DNA of 64,000 nt from Stropharia rugosoannulata (lineage: Eukaryota > Basidiomycota > Agaricomycetes > Agaricales > Strophariaceae). Numbering within the stretch: position 1 is the first letter of the stretch; every line of letters begins with the position of its first letter. Where the stretch lies: the NCBI GenBank assembly GCA_028532985.1, contig JANCIK010000002.1:1860001-1924000 (forward strand), given 5' to 3'. The translations under genes and the position numbers were made by a program. The notes under the pieces were generated by a model. That model ran no database searches. It was not told the origin of the DNA and saw only the letters and a program-made list of their open reading frames with translations. Below are positions 10,629-22,590 of this stretch, piece by piece.

Positions 10629-12378
10629 ATGGCTGACGCCATTGAACCTTCTCAGAACCAGAAGACCACAGCAAGCGCGTCAAAACCGCGTAAACGTTTT
10701 GTTGGGACCAAGTCTTCCAAACCATCCAAACCTGGAGTTCAATCCTCCGTCAATAACCAAATACCGTCGGACATCCTCAATGACGCTCAGCTGAACGCTG
10801 CTATAAAGCAAATCCCCGCGAATTATACTTTCGAAATTCACAAAACTATACATCATGTTCGGAAAAATAACGCGACTATGGTTGCTCTGCAAATGCCAGA
10901 GGGACTGCAAATGTTTGCATGTACTATCGCTGATATCATCGAGCGGTGCGCAACGTCTTAGCGGCATGGATTGCCATTATTGAAGGGATCCCATAGTTTC
11001 ACGAATGCCTTGACAGTGATCATGGGAGATGTGACGTACGGAGCATGCTGCATCGATGACTACACCGCTGTAGCCTTGGGCTGTGATATGCTCATACATT
11101 ATGGCCATAGCTGTCTTGGTATGCCCCATATCTTCGATTATATTCCGATACTTATGACTGTCTGTCTTAAGTACCGATGGATCAAACGACGATTAAGACT
11201 CTATATGTATTTGTTGAAATCGGAATTGACTCTGTACATCTTGCACAGACAATACGGGCGAATTTTCCAGACGACCGCGAGATTTTCCACCAAAATCTAC
11301 TGGATAACGAAGAAGCTAACGCAAAAATACCTATCGGTAGCCAAATAGGCACTGGCCGTAATCTGGTTATTGAAAATGTGCCTTCCTCTGAAGAGACAAC
11401 GCAACCCACTGCGTCAAGTTCAAAGCATTCCACAAGACTAGCGTTGGTCTCGACTATTCAATTTGTCGCTGCGTTACAGAAATTGAAAGAAGATCTTTCC
11501 TGGGATGTCTCAGAATCTCCTGAGTCCAGTTCAACAGTGTCAGGATGGACAGGAAAATACGATACTGTCATACCCAGATCCAAACCTCTTTCTCCGGGAG
11601 AGATACTCGGATGCACTGCGCCTCGAGTGAACGATGTTGATGCTCTGATGTAATCAATTTCTCAAAGTCAAACTGTATCACTCTGCTAACGAAATTGTCA
11701 TGCAGATATCTAGGCGACGGACGCTTCCATCTAGAGTCTATTATGATTGCAAACCCGGATGTGCCAGCTTTCCGCTATGATCCATATTCAAAAAAGCTCA
11801 CTCGAGAGCGGTACAATCATGAAGAAATGCAGACCTTCAGAGATAATGCAGTGCAGGCAGCGCGAAAAACCATCAAACCTGCATCAGATACCGTGAGGTC
11901 GTCAGAAGATCCAACACCTCTGTGGGGTGTAATCCTGGGGACGTTGGGAAGACAAGGCAATGTCAAACAAATGCAAGTACGTGCTGCTTATATAAATCCA
12001 GTGGCTGTCGTTTTGATTATATCCAAGGCAATAACGCACCAACTGCAAGCATCTGCATCGCCGATCCCATACATACAAATCCTCTTGTCAGAATTGTCAC
12101 CAGCGAAGTTGGCACTGTTCAATCCCCACATCTCAACATTCATACAGACTTCTTGCCCGCGCTTATCCATCGACTGGGGTTATGCCTTTGAAAAGCCTTT
12201 GCTGAGCCCTTACGAGACTGCAGTTGCCGTAGGAAAGACCCGCAGCTGGATGGACAAGCGCGATTCCCTTGACAAGGACGGCAAACCTGACGACTTGGCG
12301 GGTATTTATCCCATGGATTTCTACTCAGCAGGTAGCCCTTGGGCAGTTTCGAGGGTCAAGGGTGTCTTTGACCTATAG
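10629..12378 (+). CDS. DPH1: 2-(3-amino-3-carboxypropyl)histidine synthase subunit 1 (DPH1)
   Basis: With Dph2 it forms the 4Fe-4S radical-SAM enzyme that starts diphthamide synthesis on elongation factor 2 in the cytosol. Five exons join in frame. Visible blocks are [20 protein letters not shown], then [20 protein letters not shown] with the first Fe-S Cys, [15 protein letters not shown] with the second Cys region, [10 protein letters not shown]... linker, [13 protein letters not shown] with the third-Cys region, [43 protein letters not shown], and SIDWGYAF near the end. The ATG at 10629 follows a pyrimidine-poor leader; length about 440 residues is normal. Confidence 0.94.
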
Positions 12379-13050
12379 TGCAACTTGTGCGTACATACAT
12401 GAAGTACGAGCCTTGACGCCTTGCTAACAACGTTGTGTTAATAGAGTGTGGAGTGTTGAACTAAAACTGTATACATTCTTGACATATAAGCTCACGAGCC
12501 CGAATCTGGGTCCCAGATCATCAGTTGCAAGAATAGAAAGTATCCAATGACTCGGAGTGCCGTTTTACCTATGACGAAAGAGAATCGAAGTAAGAACGGT
12601 TCGTCACTACATACCTTGTTCTGTTGAATATGTTGCTGCCGAATTTTATATCGTAGTGTCGGTTAGACAGATTCAACGATACTCATGGCGCTCAGGTAAT
12701 CAATGAGACAACATTCGCAGCATTGAATACCTATGACCAGTGATGGGTTCAACCAATACATGGGCGTTGATTCTGAACTAAGAAATGTCGATCTATCTGC
12801 AAGACAATGAAAAACAGTGCAACAAAGCAAATCTTCCCCGTGTCTTGACACTGACAGTGACTTTGGGCGGCCATTTTGAATACGATAATAATCAGCCTTA
12901 CCAATCATCGCGTCTCGGTCGCACAATCGCATAGATAAACTGCACACCGAGAAACACACGTTTTCGGCAGCCTATCTGCCATACGCTGCATATATAAAGA
13001 ATGAACCATTCTTGTACTTCAGAGACACCGTACAACAGTAAGGAAGAAAA
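12379..13050 (+). other. Intergenic between DPH1 and the hydrolase
   Basis: No supported gene. The right end is the hydrolase promoter with a clear TATA box. Short minus-strand frames here have no recognisable protein features. Confidence 0.5.
12991..12998 (+). promoter_or_regulatory. TATA box of the alpha/beta hydrolase gene
   Basis: TATATAAA lies 53 bases before the ATG at 13051, a normal spacing for a fungal TATA promoter. It points to a regulated rather than housekeeping gene. Confidence 0.65.
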
Positions 13051-14243
13051 ATGACGACCGTTTCCAACCCCACGACTGTGACCTACAAGCACACCGAGGA
13101 TGGCGCGTCGGTGCTGTTCGACCTGTACCTCCCTCCATCAGTCTCGGAGGGCGTACAGGGCGAGCGCACGCCCACAGTTATCTTTTTCCACGGCGGTGGG
13201 CTGCATGTCGGGAACAAAGAGGCCATCCCCGCCTGGCTGATAAGTGAGCACACCCGTCTCCTACACTGCAACCGCTTCTAGTAGACTTATTTACACTATG
13301 TAATGCGGGGCAGAGCGCATCCTTGAGCGCGGGTACGCGTTAGTGTCGCCGAACTACCAGCTCCTCCCGCCCGCGACGGGGCACGACATAGTGCAGGACA
13401 TCAAAGACCTCTTCGCGTACATCGCAAAGCACGAGGTCGCTGTGGGTGCGCACGCTTTCCGCGCGGATCCAGACAGGCTCGCCGTAGCGGGCGCGAGCTC
13501 AGGCGGGCATTGCGCGTATCTCGCCGCGGCGCACGCCGTGCCCAAACCCAAGGCTGTCCTGGCCGTCTACTCGCCGGGCGGCAACCTTCTCGTAAGTTCT
13601 CTCCGCTCACTCCGCAAAAAGAAATCAAACGACAGCACTTACACACAAACGGCGCGCACAGATCCCGCAATACATCAAGCAGAAGCGCGCCCCGTTCTTC
13701 ATGGGTCGGCCGCTGCTCAACACAGACGACTTCGCCGACTTCCTCTACCCGTTTCCAAACGGACCGCTTGAGCCGGCAACCGACGTGCCGGTGGTGTTCG
13801 GGAGCGCGGCGGTCGCGCGGCGCACGGCCATGGCACCGCTCTACCTGCAGCTGGGGATATACCTCGACTACTACACGGGGATGCACGCGCCGAGCCTCAG
13901 CGCGTACCTCGACCGTTACCTCGATGACGACGGGACAGTGGGCGGGCCCGCGCTCGAGTACAGCATCCCGGATAAGCAGCGCCCGTTGTTCCCGCAGCTC
14001 CTCGTCGATGAGCACTGGCCGCCGACGGTGTTCCTGCACAGTCCCGCGGACACCGCCGTGCTCGTAGCCGAGTCGGAGCATATGCATGGGCTACTCGTCG
14101 CGGCCAAGGTAGACACTGAGTTTATCCGGGCGCACGACATGGAGCACCTAGCTGACAACGGCCCCGACGCTGAAGAAAAGTGGGGCACGGCGTTTGATTC
14201 GTGTGTCGCCTTTGTGACTAAACATCTCGCTCTGGCCGATTGA
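13051..14243 (+). CDS. Alpha/beta hydrolase fold-3 type esterase/lipase
   Basis: Probable carboxylesterase of the hormone-sensitive-lipase-like group, substrate unknown and cytosolic (no signal peptide). Three exons, with donors after WLI and after GGNLL. The oxyanion-hole motif HGGG is in TVIFFHGGGLHVGN; the nucleophile elbow is GASSG (in LAVAGASSGGHCAY); the acid and base are likely Asp in HSPADTAVL and His in HDMEHL. YALVSPNYQLLPP is the typical strand after the oxyanion loop. Codon use is strongly GC-ending compared with the neighbours, especially in exon 3. A cap segment of about 80 residues (LYLQLGIYLDYYTG) differs from bacterial members and may set specificity. Confidence 0.82.
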
Positions 14244-14409
14244 ATACAACGACGACGAGTTGCTTTCGTAATGCACGGCCGCGGGAGGACTGGACGGTCC
14301 CACCGTTAAGTTAAATCCAAAAATGTATTTGTAGTAGCCCATATTCGATGATTTCAAAACGGCCATGCCGCATCTAATCCAGTCGGATGCACAGACCAGC
14401 ATCGTACTA

Positions 14410-14659
14410 CTGTACCATTTCGAATGGTTCGTCCAGGGGGGGGGGACATGGGACACCGTGGACGAAAATCTTGCCCCGCCACTTTTGGCATGACCCGGGA
14501 CAATCCAAAAATTTCGTCCAAAAAATTTCGTCCAGCCAGTTTTTGGAGGTATGGTCTCAGCCATTTTCAAAAATTTCTCCGTCCACTGGGCTTGGGACAC
14601 GGGACAAAGCATCGATTTCGTCCACGTATGGGACGGACGAACCATTTAAAATGGTACAG
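14410..14659. mobile_element. 250 bp MITE-like element with terminal inverted repeats
   Basis: The left end CTGTACCATTT..AATGGTTCGTCC (14410-14434) and the right end (14635-14659) are inverted copies over 25 bases with two mismatches in the centre of the palindromic arm. Both ends abut TA (14408-14409 and 14660-14661), consistent with a TA target-site duplication as left by Tc1/mariner- or PIF-like transposases. No transposase is coded; the interior is rich in TTTCGTCC words on both strands. Confidence 0.75.
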
Positions 14660-16091
14660 TATGGTACGTATTTGTGACTCGCCGTTCACGGGATAAGAGA
14701 TAAATACCTGAAAGGAGAAAATTTGAGGCCATTTCTTGAAAAAGAAAGAGACTTCTGCAGAGCATCGAACCACAACGGCACAGAAGTCTGTATGCGCGGC
14801 CTGGAGGCCCAGTCATCGGGGGCGCGCGTGCAAACAGGCAGCACCCGCCCGGGCGCACGAACGGCGCAGCGCACCTGGTCAAGGTAATCGTGGCAGAAAG
14901 AGCATACGGTCACAATACACGCGCATCCATGGGCTGCGGCTTCGATCAATTAGGATGATTCGCGCTTCGTAGACTCGTCGCACTCAGGCGGAATGAGATA
15001 TTCCTATACCTATTCCATATCTACCCTACTACCAGCCGTCCACACCGCGTCCGCGTCCGATAAGCAGGCGTTTGAAGCGGGTATGCACTGAACACAGCTG
15101 ACAGGGGTGAATGGGGGACTCGGAGGGGCGCCCAATGGATACTATAACGGATAATGGATAATTGACCGTGAGATGAAATGAAGTCAAAGCTTATACCAAA
15201 ACAAATTGAAAGAAGCTCCTACTTATAAATTCCAATGGACATATCGTATCTGCCTCTCCCTGTCTCTCCTCTGGACCACTGGCTCAGATAGAGTGCGTCC
15301 AGGAATAGTAGCCGCAGCGCAAGAATAGCCAGCTGTCGTATTTTTATGCACAGCTAATGACCGCGAGAAGATGCCCACAAGTGTAATACATGGTCTGCTT
15401 CACGCTGCATACTCTACATACACACGTAGTCAGCCAACCCTCTGCGTAAACCTGCTCGAAAACGTCTCGAAGCAGCCGAGTCGGGGATCACCAATCATCA
15501 ATCACCCCCCTCGGCCCTCGATCACTTTCACCAAGTGCTTAATAGGCGTGCGCATTGTCTTTTAAGCTTCAAGTGAGGACTTCGAACTGATTAAGAACCA
15601 CGATATGATTGTCGTCGTTGTGCGCTATTTATCTGCGTCTACGTATATGCGGCGAGCGGCGATGGTCGATGTCTGTCGATTCCGCGCGAAGCGAGGACGG
15701 GATGACCAGTGAGCACGCGCATGCTTACTGTCCTGGAAGACCGTTGCAGGTTCTGAATCCGAACGGGCAAGTACGTGTCCTAGATTGATTCAGCCAGAGA
15801 TAGCCTGGGTTGCAGTGCGCCGTCACCCTAAATATGTACTACGATACTACGTCCAAGATTCCGAGGAAGTGGAGTTGAGCGTCGCCGTTCCTGCGGCGTG
15901 CGTGGGCGAGCATATCGAGCAGCAACGACAGACAGACAGACTCAGGAGATGCGATACCACTAGCGCAGGATCCAGATGAACGAACATCCCAGCTCAGCAA
16001 CATAGGAGACGAACGAATATCCCCGAACGCCGGACGCGCACACCCGAGATGAAATGAATTCCGTAGCGATAAGATACCAGTGCATACCAGT

Positions 16092-16122
16092 ACGAGTCCG
16101 AGTCCGAGTCCGAGTCCGAGTC
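16092..16122 (+). repeat. GAGTCC microsatellite
   Basis: About five tandem copies of a 6-base unit (CGAGTC/GAGTCC). It is intergenic and explains spurious repeat-protein frames on both strands. Confidence 0.8.
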
Positions 16123-17983
16123 GACAGTCACAGCCCACTGACAGTCATAGCCCACCTAGCGGCCTACCTGGCCGTGCAGTGGCAAGCGCCTCCGTCTCCT
16201 CCGTCAGTGCGCACTGATACCCGCGGCGGCGCCTCAAGAGTTTGATCAACAGCAATCAGCGGTTCTGATACGACGCGGGCGGGCTCCGTGAGTCCCTATC
16301 TCGGAGAGTTGCCATCGCGTCCTGTCTCGCAAAGTTGCATTAAGCACAGTATGCGCCCGAAAGTTGACCGTCAAGCAGACTATACCCGACGGTCAAGCAG
16401 GCTATACCGCCGAAATGAAGCGACTGTGGTCAAAAGGCCGCTGCGATAAGATAGCGGGCATAGGAGGCCCGCCCGACCTAAGCTACCTATGTAAGTCTTC
16501 AATCGGCCAACACCCAGCGTTCCGCGCTGCTGGCGGCTGTCGGGGCGCTGATAGCCACGCTGATCCAGATACTGCGCCGCGGTGCTCTGACTCTGAGGTG
16601 ATGAAAATTTTGGAGGTAAACGAAAGTTCTGGCTGATGAAAGGTCCTCTGGTAATGAAGTGCCAACGCCCGCCCGCGCCGATATCAGCGCAGTGCATTAT
16701 GCAGTGGCATCACCCACCATTGTGCACTATCTCCCATTATTATGGACTGGTCAAGCATCTGGCTGGCTGCTGGCTGCATTTCGGTGGGGCGTTGGGGCAC
16801 TCGGGGCGCTGCCATAGCATACTTAGTGCGGCAGAATTAGCACCAGCACCAGCACCAGCGCGCGGAAGATCGCAACAACATACACCTCCGACCGGGGTCC
16901 GTGGCTTTTTCTGTATTCTGTCTTCTGTCAGCGCACTGAAGGCCAGAGCTGACGGTGGCAAAAACTGTAACACTTGACGCTTGACGCGTCACGGAAAAAA
17001 GGCGCACCAGCAGCAATTAAGCTACTTATGCATGTCGAGGACTAGAGGAGGTCGGTCCGACCGCGTCAAGTAAACAAGCGCCTCGGTGTGGGACGCAGTT
17101 AGGTTCCTAGGCTGCCCTGGCCCGTGCTCCGAGTGCACTGTGAAGCAGTTAAGTCTCGGGGCGAGACCGCCGCCGCACAGGAACCGCGCCTCTTCGTCCG
17201 AGTCGCAATCATTGCGTTCTGCTATGTATGTTTTGTGTGTGTGTGGGCCATGCCAAGGACCCGCGTTGGGTTCGTTACCCACGCAAGTGAGGGATTAAAA
17301 GAGGCAATAGAGCTGTGTGCGTAGATAGATAGCTTCGCTGTACTGAAGCGTAGCGATTATGGACTGAATGATGACGAAAGACTGAGTGCCAGATGTCCGC
17401 CATGCATTGAGTTGCGCAACGCGCGTTCCCATCGTATCGCAGTAGAACGCAAGACGCTTTAAAGTCCACTTTCTGGCTGAGTGGCCGGCAGCATATAGCT
17501 TTAATCGCGCAGGGCGGTGCAGTGCAGGGCTGGGAAGTGAGTGGATGCGCTTGTCACGGTGGAGCAGTGCAGGAATGAAAGTAGGAAAACATAGCAATAG
17601 GAGACGCCCGTGCGTCTCGATTTGCGTTCCCAATGTTGAGAATGGGGCGTTGGGCGGCCAGAGGGGGTCTTGAATGGTGGTGTGGGCGGATAACAATAGA
17701 CGGTTCTGACCGCGGGCGTCGCGACGCACGTGGAAGGCCCAAGCAGGAAGGTGAAAGAAAGGATAACGGACAAGGGGCGCCTCTTTGCCGCAGCGAAATG
17801 GGGCAGCGCGCTTTTCGCGTCCGGATGATGTGACGTCAGTGGCGAAGGCGCGAAGGCGATAGCGGACATGAGCTGGCGCTAATTCTGCGTGTGGACGGGG
17901 CGGCGCGCTAAGCGACGGCCGGGTCCCGGGAGCGGCGGGAGGTGGCCGGGGTCACGTGTTCGGAATAAAAGTTCGGGAATGGG

Positions 17984-18538
17984 ATGGGCCAAGCAAGCAA
18001 CAGCATGGCGAGCGACGGCGACGACAAGCGGCGCATTGAGCTGAAGATTCCGCGGCGGGTGATGGTGGTGCCGGCGACGGCGTTCGTGGTGGGGGCGGCG
18101 ATAGGGATGATGCGCGGGGGGCGCACGGCGTCGCTGCGGTTTTTGGCAGAGAACGCGCACCGCCCGCCGACGACGGTGCAGGGCTGGTACTTTTACAAGA
18201 AGACGAAGAACTACCGGGTGATGCTGGGGGGGCTGAGGGGGGCGGGGGCGGAGGCGGCGCGACTGAGCGCGCTGGGGCTGACGTATGTGGGGCTCGAGGA
18301 GGGGCTGGTGCGGGCGGGGTGGGGGGAGGCGAAGCACCTGGGGGCGGCGGTGGGGACGGCGGCGGTGTTCGCGGCAGTGTGTAAGTGGGTTGCTCTTCGT
18401 GGAGGACGCTGCTGACGGCGCACAGACCGGCTTCCGGTACGGCTGGGACAGCGGGCAGGGGTGGTGGGGGTACTGGTGGGGGGCCTGATGACCGGAGTGG
18501 ACTATGTGGCCGGGCTTCGGCCGGGGGAGGATAGATAG
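17984..18538 (+). CDS. Small membrane protein of unknown function (two exons)
   Basis: Not recognised with certainty. Exon 1 runs from ATG 17984 (second Met at 18005), and a GT-AG intron joins VFAAV to YRLPVRLGQ so that the frame ends at TAG 18536-18538. The protein of about 165 residues has a basic N-terminus (KIPRRVMVVP), a hydrophobic segment ATAFVVGAAIGMMRGG, a conserved-looking soluble stretch HRPPTTVQGWYFYKKTKNYR, and further Gly/Ala-rich hydrophobic segments (GLRGAGAEAARLSALGLTYVG; VGVLVGGLMTGVDYVAG). Four Gly-rich helices with GxxxG spacing recall Tim17/Tim22-type proteins, which is inference only. Sch9 starts about 100 bases downstream. Confidence 0.6.
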
Positions 18539-18645
18539 TATAAGTGTAGACAGTGACCAACGAAATTCCCGCTCCACGGGCGGGGCAAGCTTGTGCCATG
18601 GCCCATGTCTTTCTTTCCTTCTCTTTCTCCAACCTCCACGTCGTC

Positions 18646-21369
18646 ATGCTGCGTCTCTGGCCGTCGTCCCCCAACGACCACGACCTCCTCACCCCCCGCG
18701 CAGAGAAGCTCAACAACCCCTTCAACGATGCCCGCCACCCCTCCACCCCCGGCCCACAGACTCCCACCGGCGTCCATCCCCTGCTTGCTGCGGGCCCCGT
18801 GTCGCCTTTCCTGCCCCCATCGGCCTATGGCGGTTCGGCAGCCTCGGATCTCACGCCTCCTTTTCCCTCTGCTCAGCCCACCACTCACCTCTCCATTCAT
18901 GCACCCGTCTTCAAAATGCAGCAGCCCCCTCTAGGAAAAAAGCCAGCAGCAGTCCCCACAACTTCCCCCCAGGCTGCCGTCTCCCGCGGCCAGCTCCACG
19001 TAAAGCTCATCCAGGCCCGCGCCCTCAACGTCCGCAGCATACACGCAAAGCCCTACGTCGTCGTCCAGTTCGAGCAGAACGAGTTCGTCTCCCGCGACCC
19101 CATCGCAGAGACTGACAAGGAGGTCAAGGGCACACCCACCACCCTCTCCCGCCAGACCTCCTCAAATGCAATCTCCGCCCTCGGCGCGATAGGCTCAAAG
19201 GCAGCCGCCCTCGACGCCCGCCGAAAGAACAGCAAGGGCAGCAAGGACTCATCCCCCTCATCGTCCCTCATCTCCGCCGCCTCCAAGGCCCTCCTCCCCC
19301 CCACCACTTCCAACGGCCATGGCCTCCTCGGCGGCCGCCTCTCCGCCCATAATCCTGTATGGAAGCACGAGGTCACTTTGTGAGTCCCGTCCACCCTCTT
19401 CTCTCGAATGTTCTAACCGCCCCCGCAGCGACGTCACCTCAGAGGACTCCCTCATCACTTTCAATGTCTACGACCGCGCAGTCTCCGATCCAGGCTTCCT
19501 GGGCACCGTCCAGATCAAGCCCGTCCTCATCCACGACCACACCGTCGACCAATGGTACAAGTCTGTATCTTTGTCCTTATCTCCCCGAGGCCAGAGTACT
19601 GACCCGTCTATTTTCACACCAGGCTCCGCCCGTTCGAAGACGAGATCGTCAGTGGCGAGATGCGTGTCCAAGTCACATATGAACAGTTCAAGGTGTGTTT
19701 CCCATCGCTAACCACTTTTAATTACGCTCAACCCGGGGCCCCACTAGACCAAGCGCGCACTCACCCCCCGCGATTTCGAGTTCCTCAAGCTCATCGGCCG
19801 AGGCACCTTTGGCAAGGTTTTCCAAGTCCGCAAAAAGGACACAAAGCGGATATACGCTATGAAGGTCCTCTCCAAAAAGGAGATCGTCGCAAAAAAGGAG
19901 GTCGCACACACAATCGGCGAGCGCAAGATCCTCCAGCGCTCACTCGAGTCCCCCTTCCTCGTCGGCCTCAAGTTTTCCTTCCAGACAGACACTGATCTCT
20001 ACCTCGTCACCGACTTCAAGAGCGGCGGCGAGCTCTTTTGGCATCTCCAGCGCGAGACCCGCTTTTCAGAGGAGCGCGCCAAGTTTTACATTGCGGAGCT
20101 CATCCTTGCGCTGGAGCACCTACACAAATACAATATCGTCTACCGGTGCGTCGCTTATTGTCTTATCGCCAAGCCACATCTGTACTCACGCCACACGACA
20201 CAGCGATCTCAAACCGGAGAATATTCTGCTCGACGCCACGGGCCACGTCGCGCTGTGTGACTTTGGCCTGTCAAAAGCCGATCTACGCCCGGACGAGCTC
20301 ACCACTACCTTCTGCGGCACCACCGAGTACCTCGCGCCCGAGATCCTTCTCGACGAGCAGGGCTACTCCAAGATCGTCGACTTTTGGTCGCTTGGCGTGC
20401 TGCTTTTTGAGATGTGCTGTGGCTGGAGCCCGTTCTATGCGGAAGATACACAACAGATGTACAAGAACATCTGCTTTGGCAAGATCCGGTTCCCGAAAGG
20501 GGTCATCAATGACGAAGGCAAGCAGTTCGTCAAGGGCGTGCGTACCTCTTCTTTAGACTGGCGCGCGAGTCTAGGCACTGATGTCATCCCGTCTCTATAT
20601 TTAGCTGCTCAACCGCAACCCGAAGCACCGCCTGGGCGCTCAGCGTGACGCTGCCGAGCTCAAGGAGCACCCGTTCCTCAAGAACATCGACTGGGCCGCG
20701 CTCGCGCTCAAGCAGGTCACACCACCGTTCAAACCTGAGGTCGAGTCGGACGAGTCGACAAACAACTTTGACCCCGAGTTCACGACGGCTGACCTCCGCG
20801 AAGTCGGCGGCGACATGATGATGGACCTCGACAGCGATGCGGAGCTCGACGACAACGACCCGTCCGAGGCGTGGGTCTCGCAGAGCATCGGCACGCCCGC
20901 GCACACGCCGAACGGGCCTTTGGGGAGCGAGCGGCCAAAGTCGTCCAGTCCGCTCAGCCCAATCACGAACGGCGCGATGATGACGACGACGTCTGCGACA
21001 GGTGGTGGTGGGACACAGCGCATGGGCATCCAGATTAAGGGGAGCAATGGCCAGAAGAAGAACGGCGGAGGGAGCGGCGGCAAGCGGTCACGCGCTGGCG
21101 CGGGCAGCCCGCTGACGAGCAGTGTGCAGGAGAACTTTATCGGGTTCACTTACCACGGCGGCGAGAGCGTTGGTGCACCGCGGCGGGAGTACTTCCAACA
21201 GCGGCGGCGCGCCGCGGGTGGGGCGGACTCGGACACGGAGGAGGCAGTCGAAGATGCGGACCTCGCGGACGATGTGTGCGGGACGACGACGGAGGACGAG
21301 TTGGAAGATGTCGGGCGCAGTGCGGGCCGCTACGCGCGCGCGCGGTTCGACGACGACATCATGTCATGA
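18646..21369 (+). CDS. SCH9: Sch9-like AGC protein kinase with N-terminal C2 domain
   Basis: Ser/Thr kinase of the TORC1/nutrient pathway. The ATG at 18646 (MLRLWPSSPNDHD) is preferred to upstream in-frame Mets. Seen in order: Pro-rich linker; C2 domain (HVKLIQARALNVRS, YVVVQFEQNEFVS, FNVYDRAVSDPGFLGTV); kinase domain with the Gly loop LIGRGTFGKVFQV, Lys in YAMKVLSKKE, HLHKYNIVYRDLKPENILLD split by an intron, CDFGLSKAD, activation-loop Thr in TTTFCGTTEYLAPE; AGC tail ending with the hydrophobic motif QENFIGFTYHG. The motif after the activation loop reads VDFWSLGVLLFEM where most AGC kinases have DWW. A long acidic tail follows the hydrophobic motif. Six or more exons. Confidence 0.92.
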
Positions 21370-22590
21370 GCCCAGCTTCCGTCCGTCCGTCTGTCCTTCC
21401 TTCCTTCAATTCCCTGCTTCGTCTTTCCCTCTACCTTTCACGCTGTCTTTATGCGCCCCGCGCTTCTTCCCCTTGGTTCTTTGTTTTTTTATCTTATTCT
21501 GGGCCCAATCAATGTACGAACGAGCAAACGATCACTCGACGAATACACAACGACCGAACGAATCAACCACTCTTGACTCAACTGACAAACACAACATACT
21601 CATCACTCGCACGCAACGCAACGCATCGTATCCATCGACCCGACGCACATCCACCGCTCCCGCACCATCCATCGTTCCCCTTCTGCTCTCTCAGTCCAAT
21701 TTTCAATTTCCTTTCTCTTTCCCGTTCCAACGCATATGCACACCTCGTGCCCGCTACAGGTAGATGGTGGCAGTTAGCCGCCCTGCTCACTCCGCGCGTC
21801 CTCACATGTTATTTGCTCGTGCTTTTTCTTCTCGTTATTGTATGCACCCGCCGCCGCAATGCAACTCAGCATCTATCTCCGCCTCTAGTACGATAGGTTT
21901 TATTCCACACACTACTACCCCTGACGCCGCGGACGTCTTCCGCATGTACGCGCGCGTGCATTCCCCATACGCAAGTCGAGCCGCAGACGCCACCCGCCCG
22001 GCCCCGTCTGGCTCCTCATGGACATACTTTTTTCTCTCTTATTTTTCCTTTCTTCAAGCTGCTGTGAACTGTTGTACGCATACCATCGGTGGTAGTAGTA
22101 AAAGAGTAGTATTTACGACTGTAACTGAACAGGTACTCTTATCCTATATACACTATATATACTTTATAATCAAAAGGCATAAAGCAATATTTATCGTGTG
22201 CGAGGCTGCTTCCCCAAGGAGGTAGAGCAACGGAGAAACGTGGACTTGAAGGAGCTTCTAGGAGCTTTGACTATGGTATGTAGTACAGATAAATAAATAA
22301 AAATATGTTAATATGTAGGTAGACCCACTGCGATGTCCGGGTAAAAGCAACGGCACCGCACGGGGCATGGGAAGGCGTGGGTCGCCCCGCGCCCTCTACT
22401 AAGGTATGATGATTATGTTTATAGGGATAGCTGGATGAATGAGAAAAGAGGAAACGTCTACAGATAATGTGGGGCGAGAAAAAAAACCCAAGTCAGAAAA
22501 GATGCTACAATGCTAGTAAGTCGTGCACAGGACAGATCGAGAAAAAATAACCAAAAGAGGAAGAGGAACCGTAATACATGCCGCAGACCG
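21370..22590. other. Convergent intergenic region, SCH9 and APD1-like 3' ends
   Basis: Pyrimidine-rich then AT-rich sequence with no supported gene. The first 500 bases are probably the SCH9 3' UTR. No tRNA or rRNA pattern was seen. Confidence 0.5.

Larger units (their letters stand above)
14244..17983. other. 3.7 kb gene-free stretch
   Basis: No frame here carries recognisable protein features. Contents seen: the MITE at 14410-14659; a 6-bp GAGTCC-type microsatellite at about 16092-16122 that creates false Gly-Leu and Val-Arg repeats; two 16-base near-repeats (ACAGTCACAGCCCAC, ACAGTCATAGCCCAC) at about 16122-16156; two 20-base near-repeats (GACCGTCAAGCAGACTATAC type) at about 16366-16410; and an AGCACC triplet run near 16840. 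The right half is GC-rich. It may be a long upstream region of the next gene or decayed sequence. Confidence 0.5.

Noticed and set aside
15735..15790. tRNA gene (GGTTCTGAATCC resembles a B box)
   Set aside because: No matching A box or acceptor stem could be paired around it.
15839..16245. Gly-Leu and Val-Arg repeat proteins on both strands
   Set aside because: Produced by the GAGTCC microsatellite.
18553..18645. SCH9 start at 18553 or 18598
   Set aside because: The extra residues (hydrophobic FLSFSFSNLHVV) do not fit the kinase family; ATG 18646 begins the charged start typical of basidiomycete Sch9 as I recall it.
17952..18767. Long Pro-rich minus-strand frames (up to 271 codons) opposite the small membrane protein and SCH9 start
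   Set aside because: Shadow of GC-rich plus-strand coding sequence; no domain and opposite to well supported exons.
21122..21896. Plus-strand frames overlapping the SCH9 3' end
   Set aside because: Other frames of SCH9 coding and its pyrimidine-rich 3' UTR.
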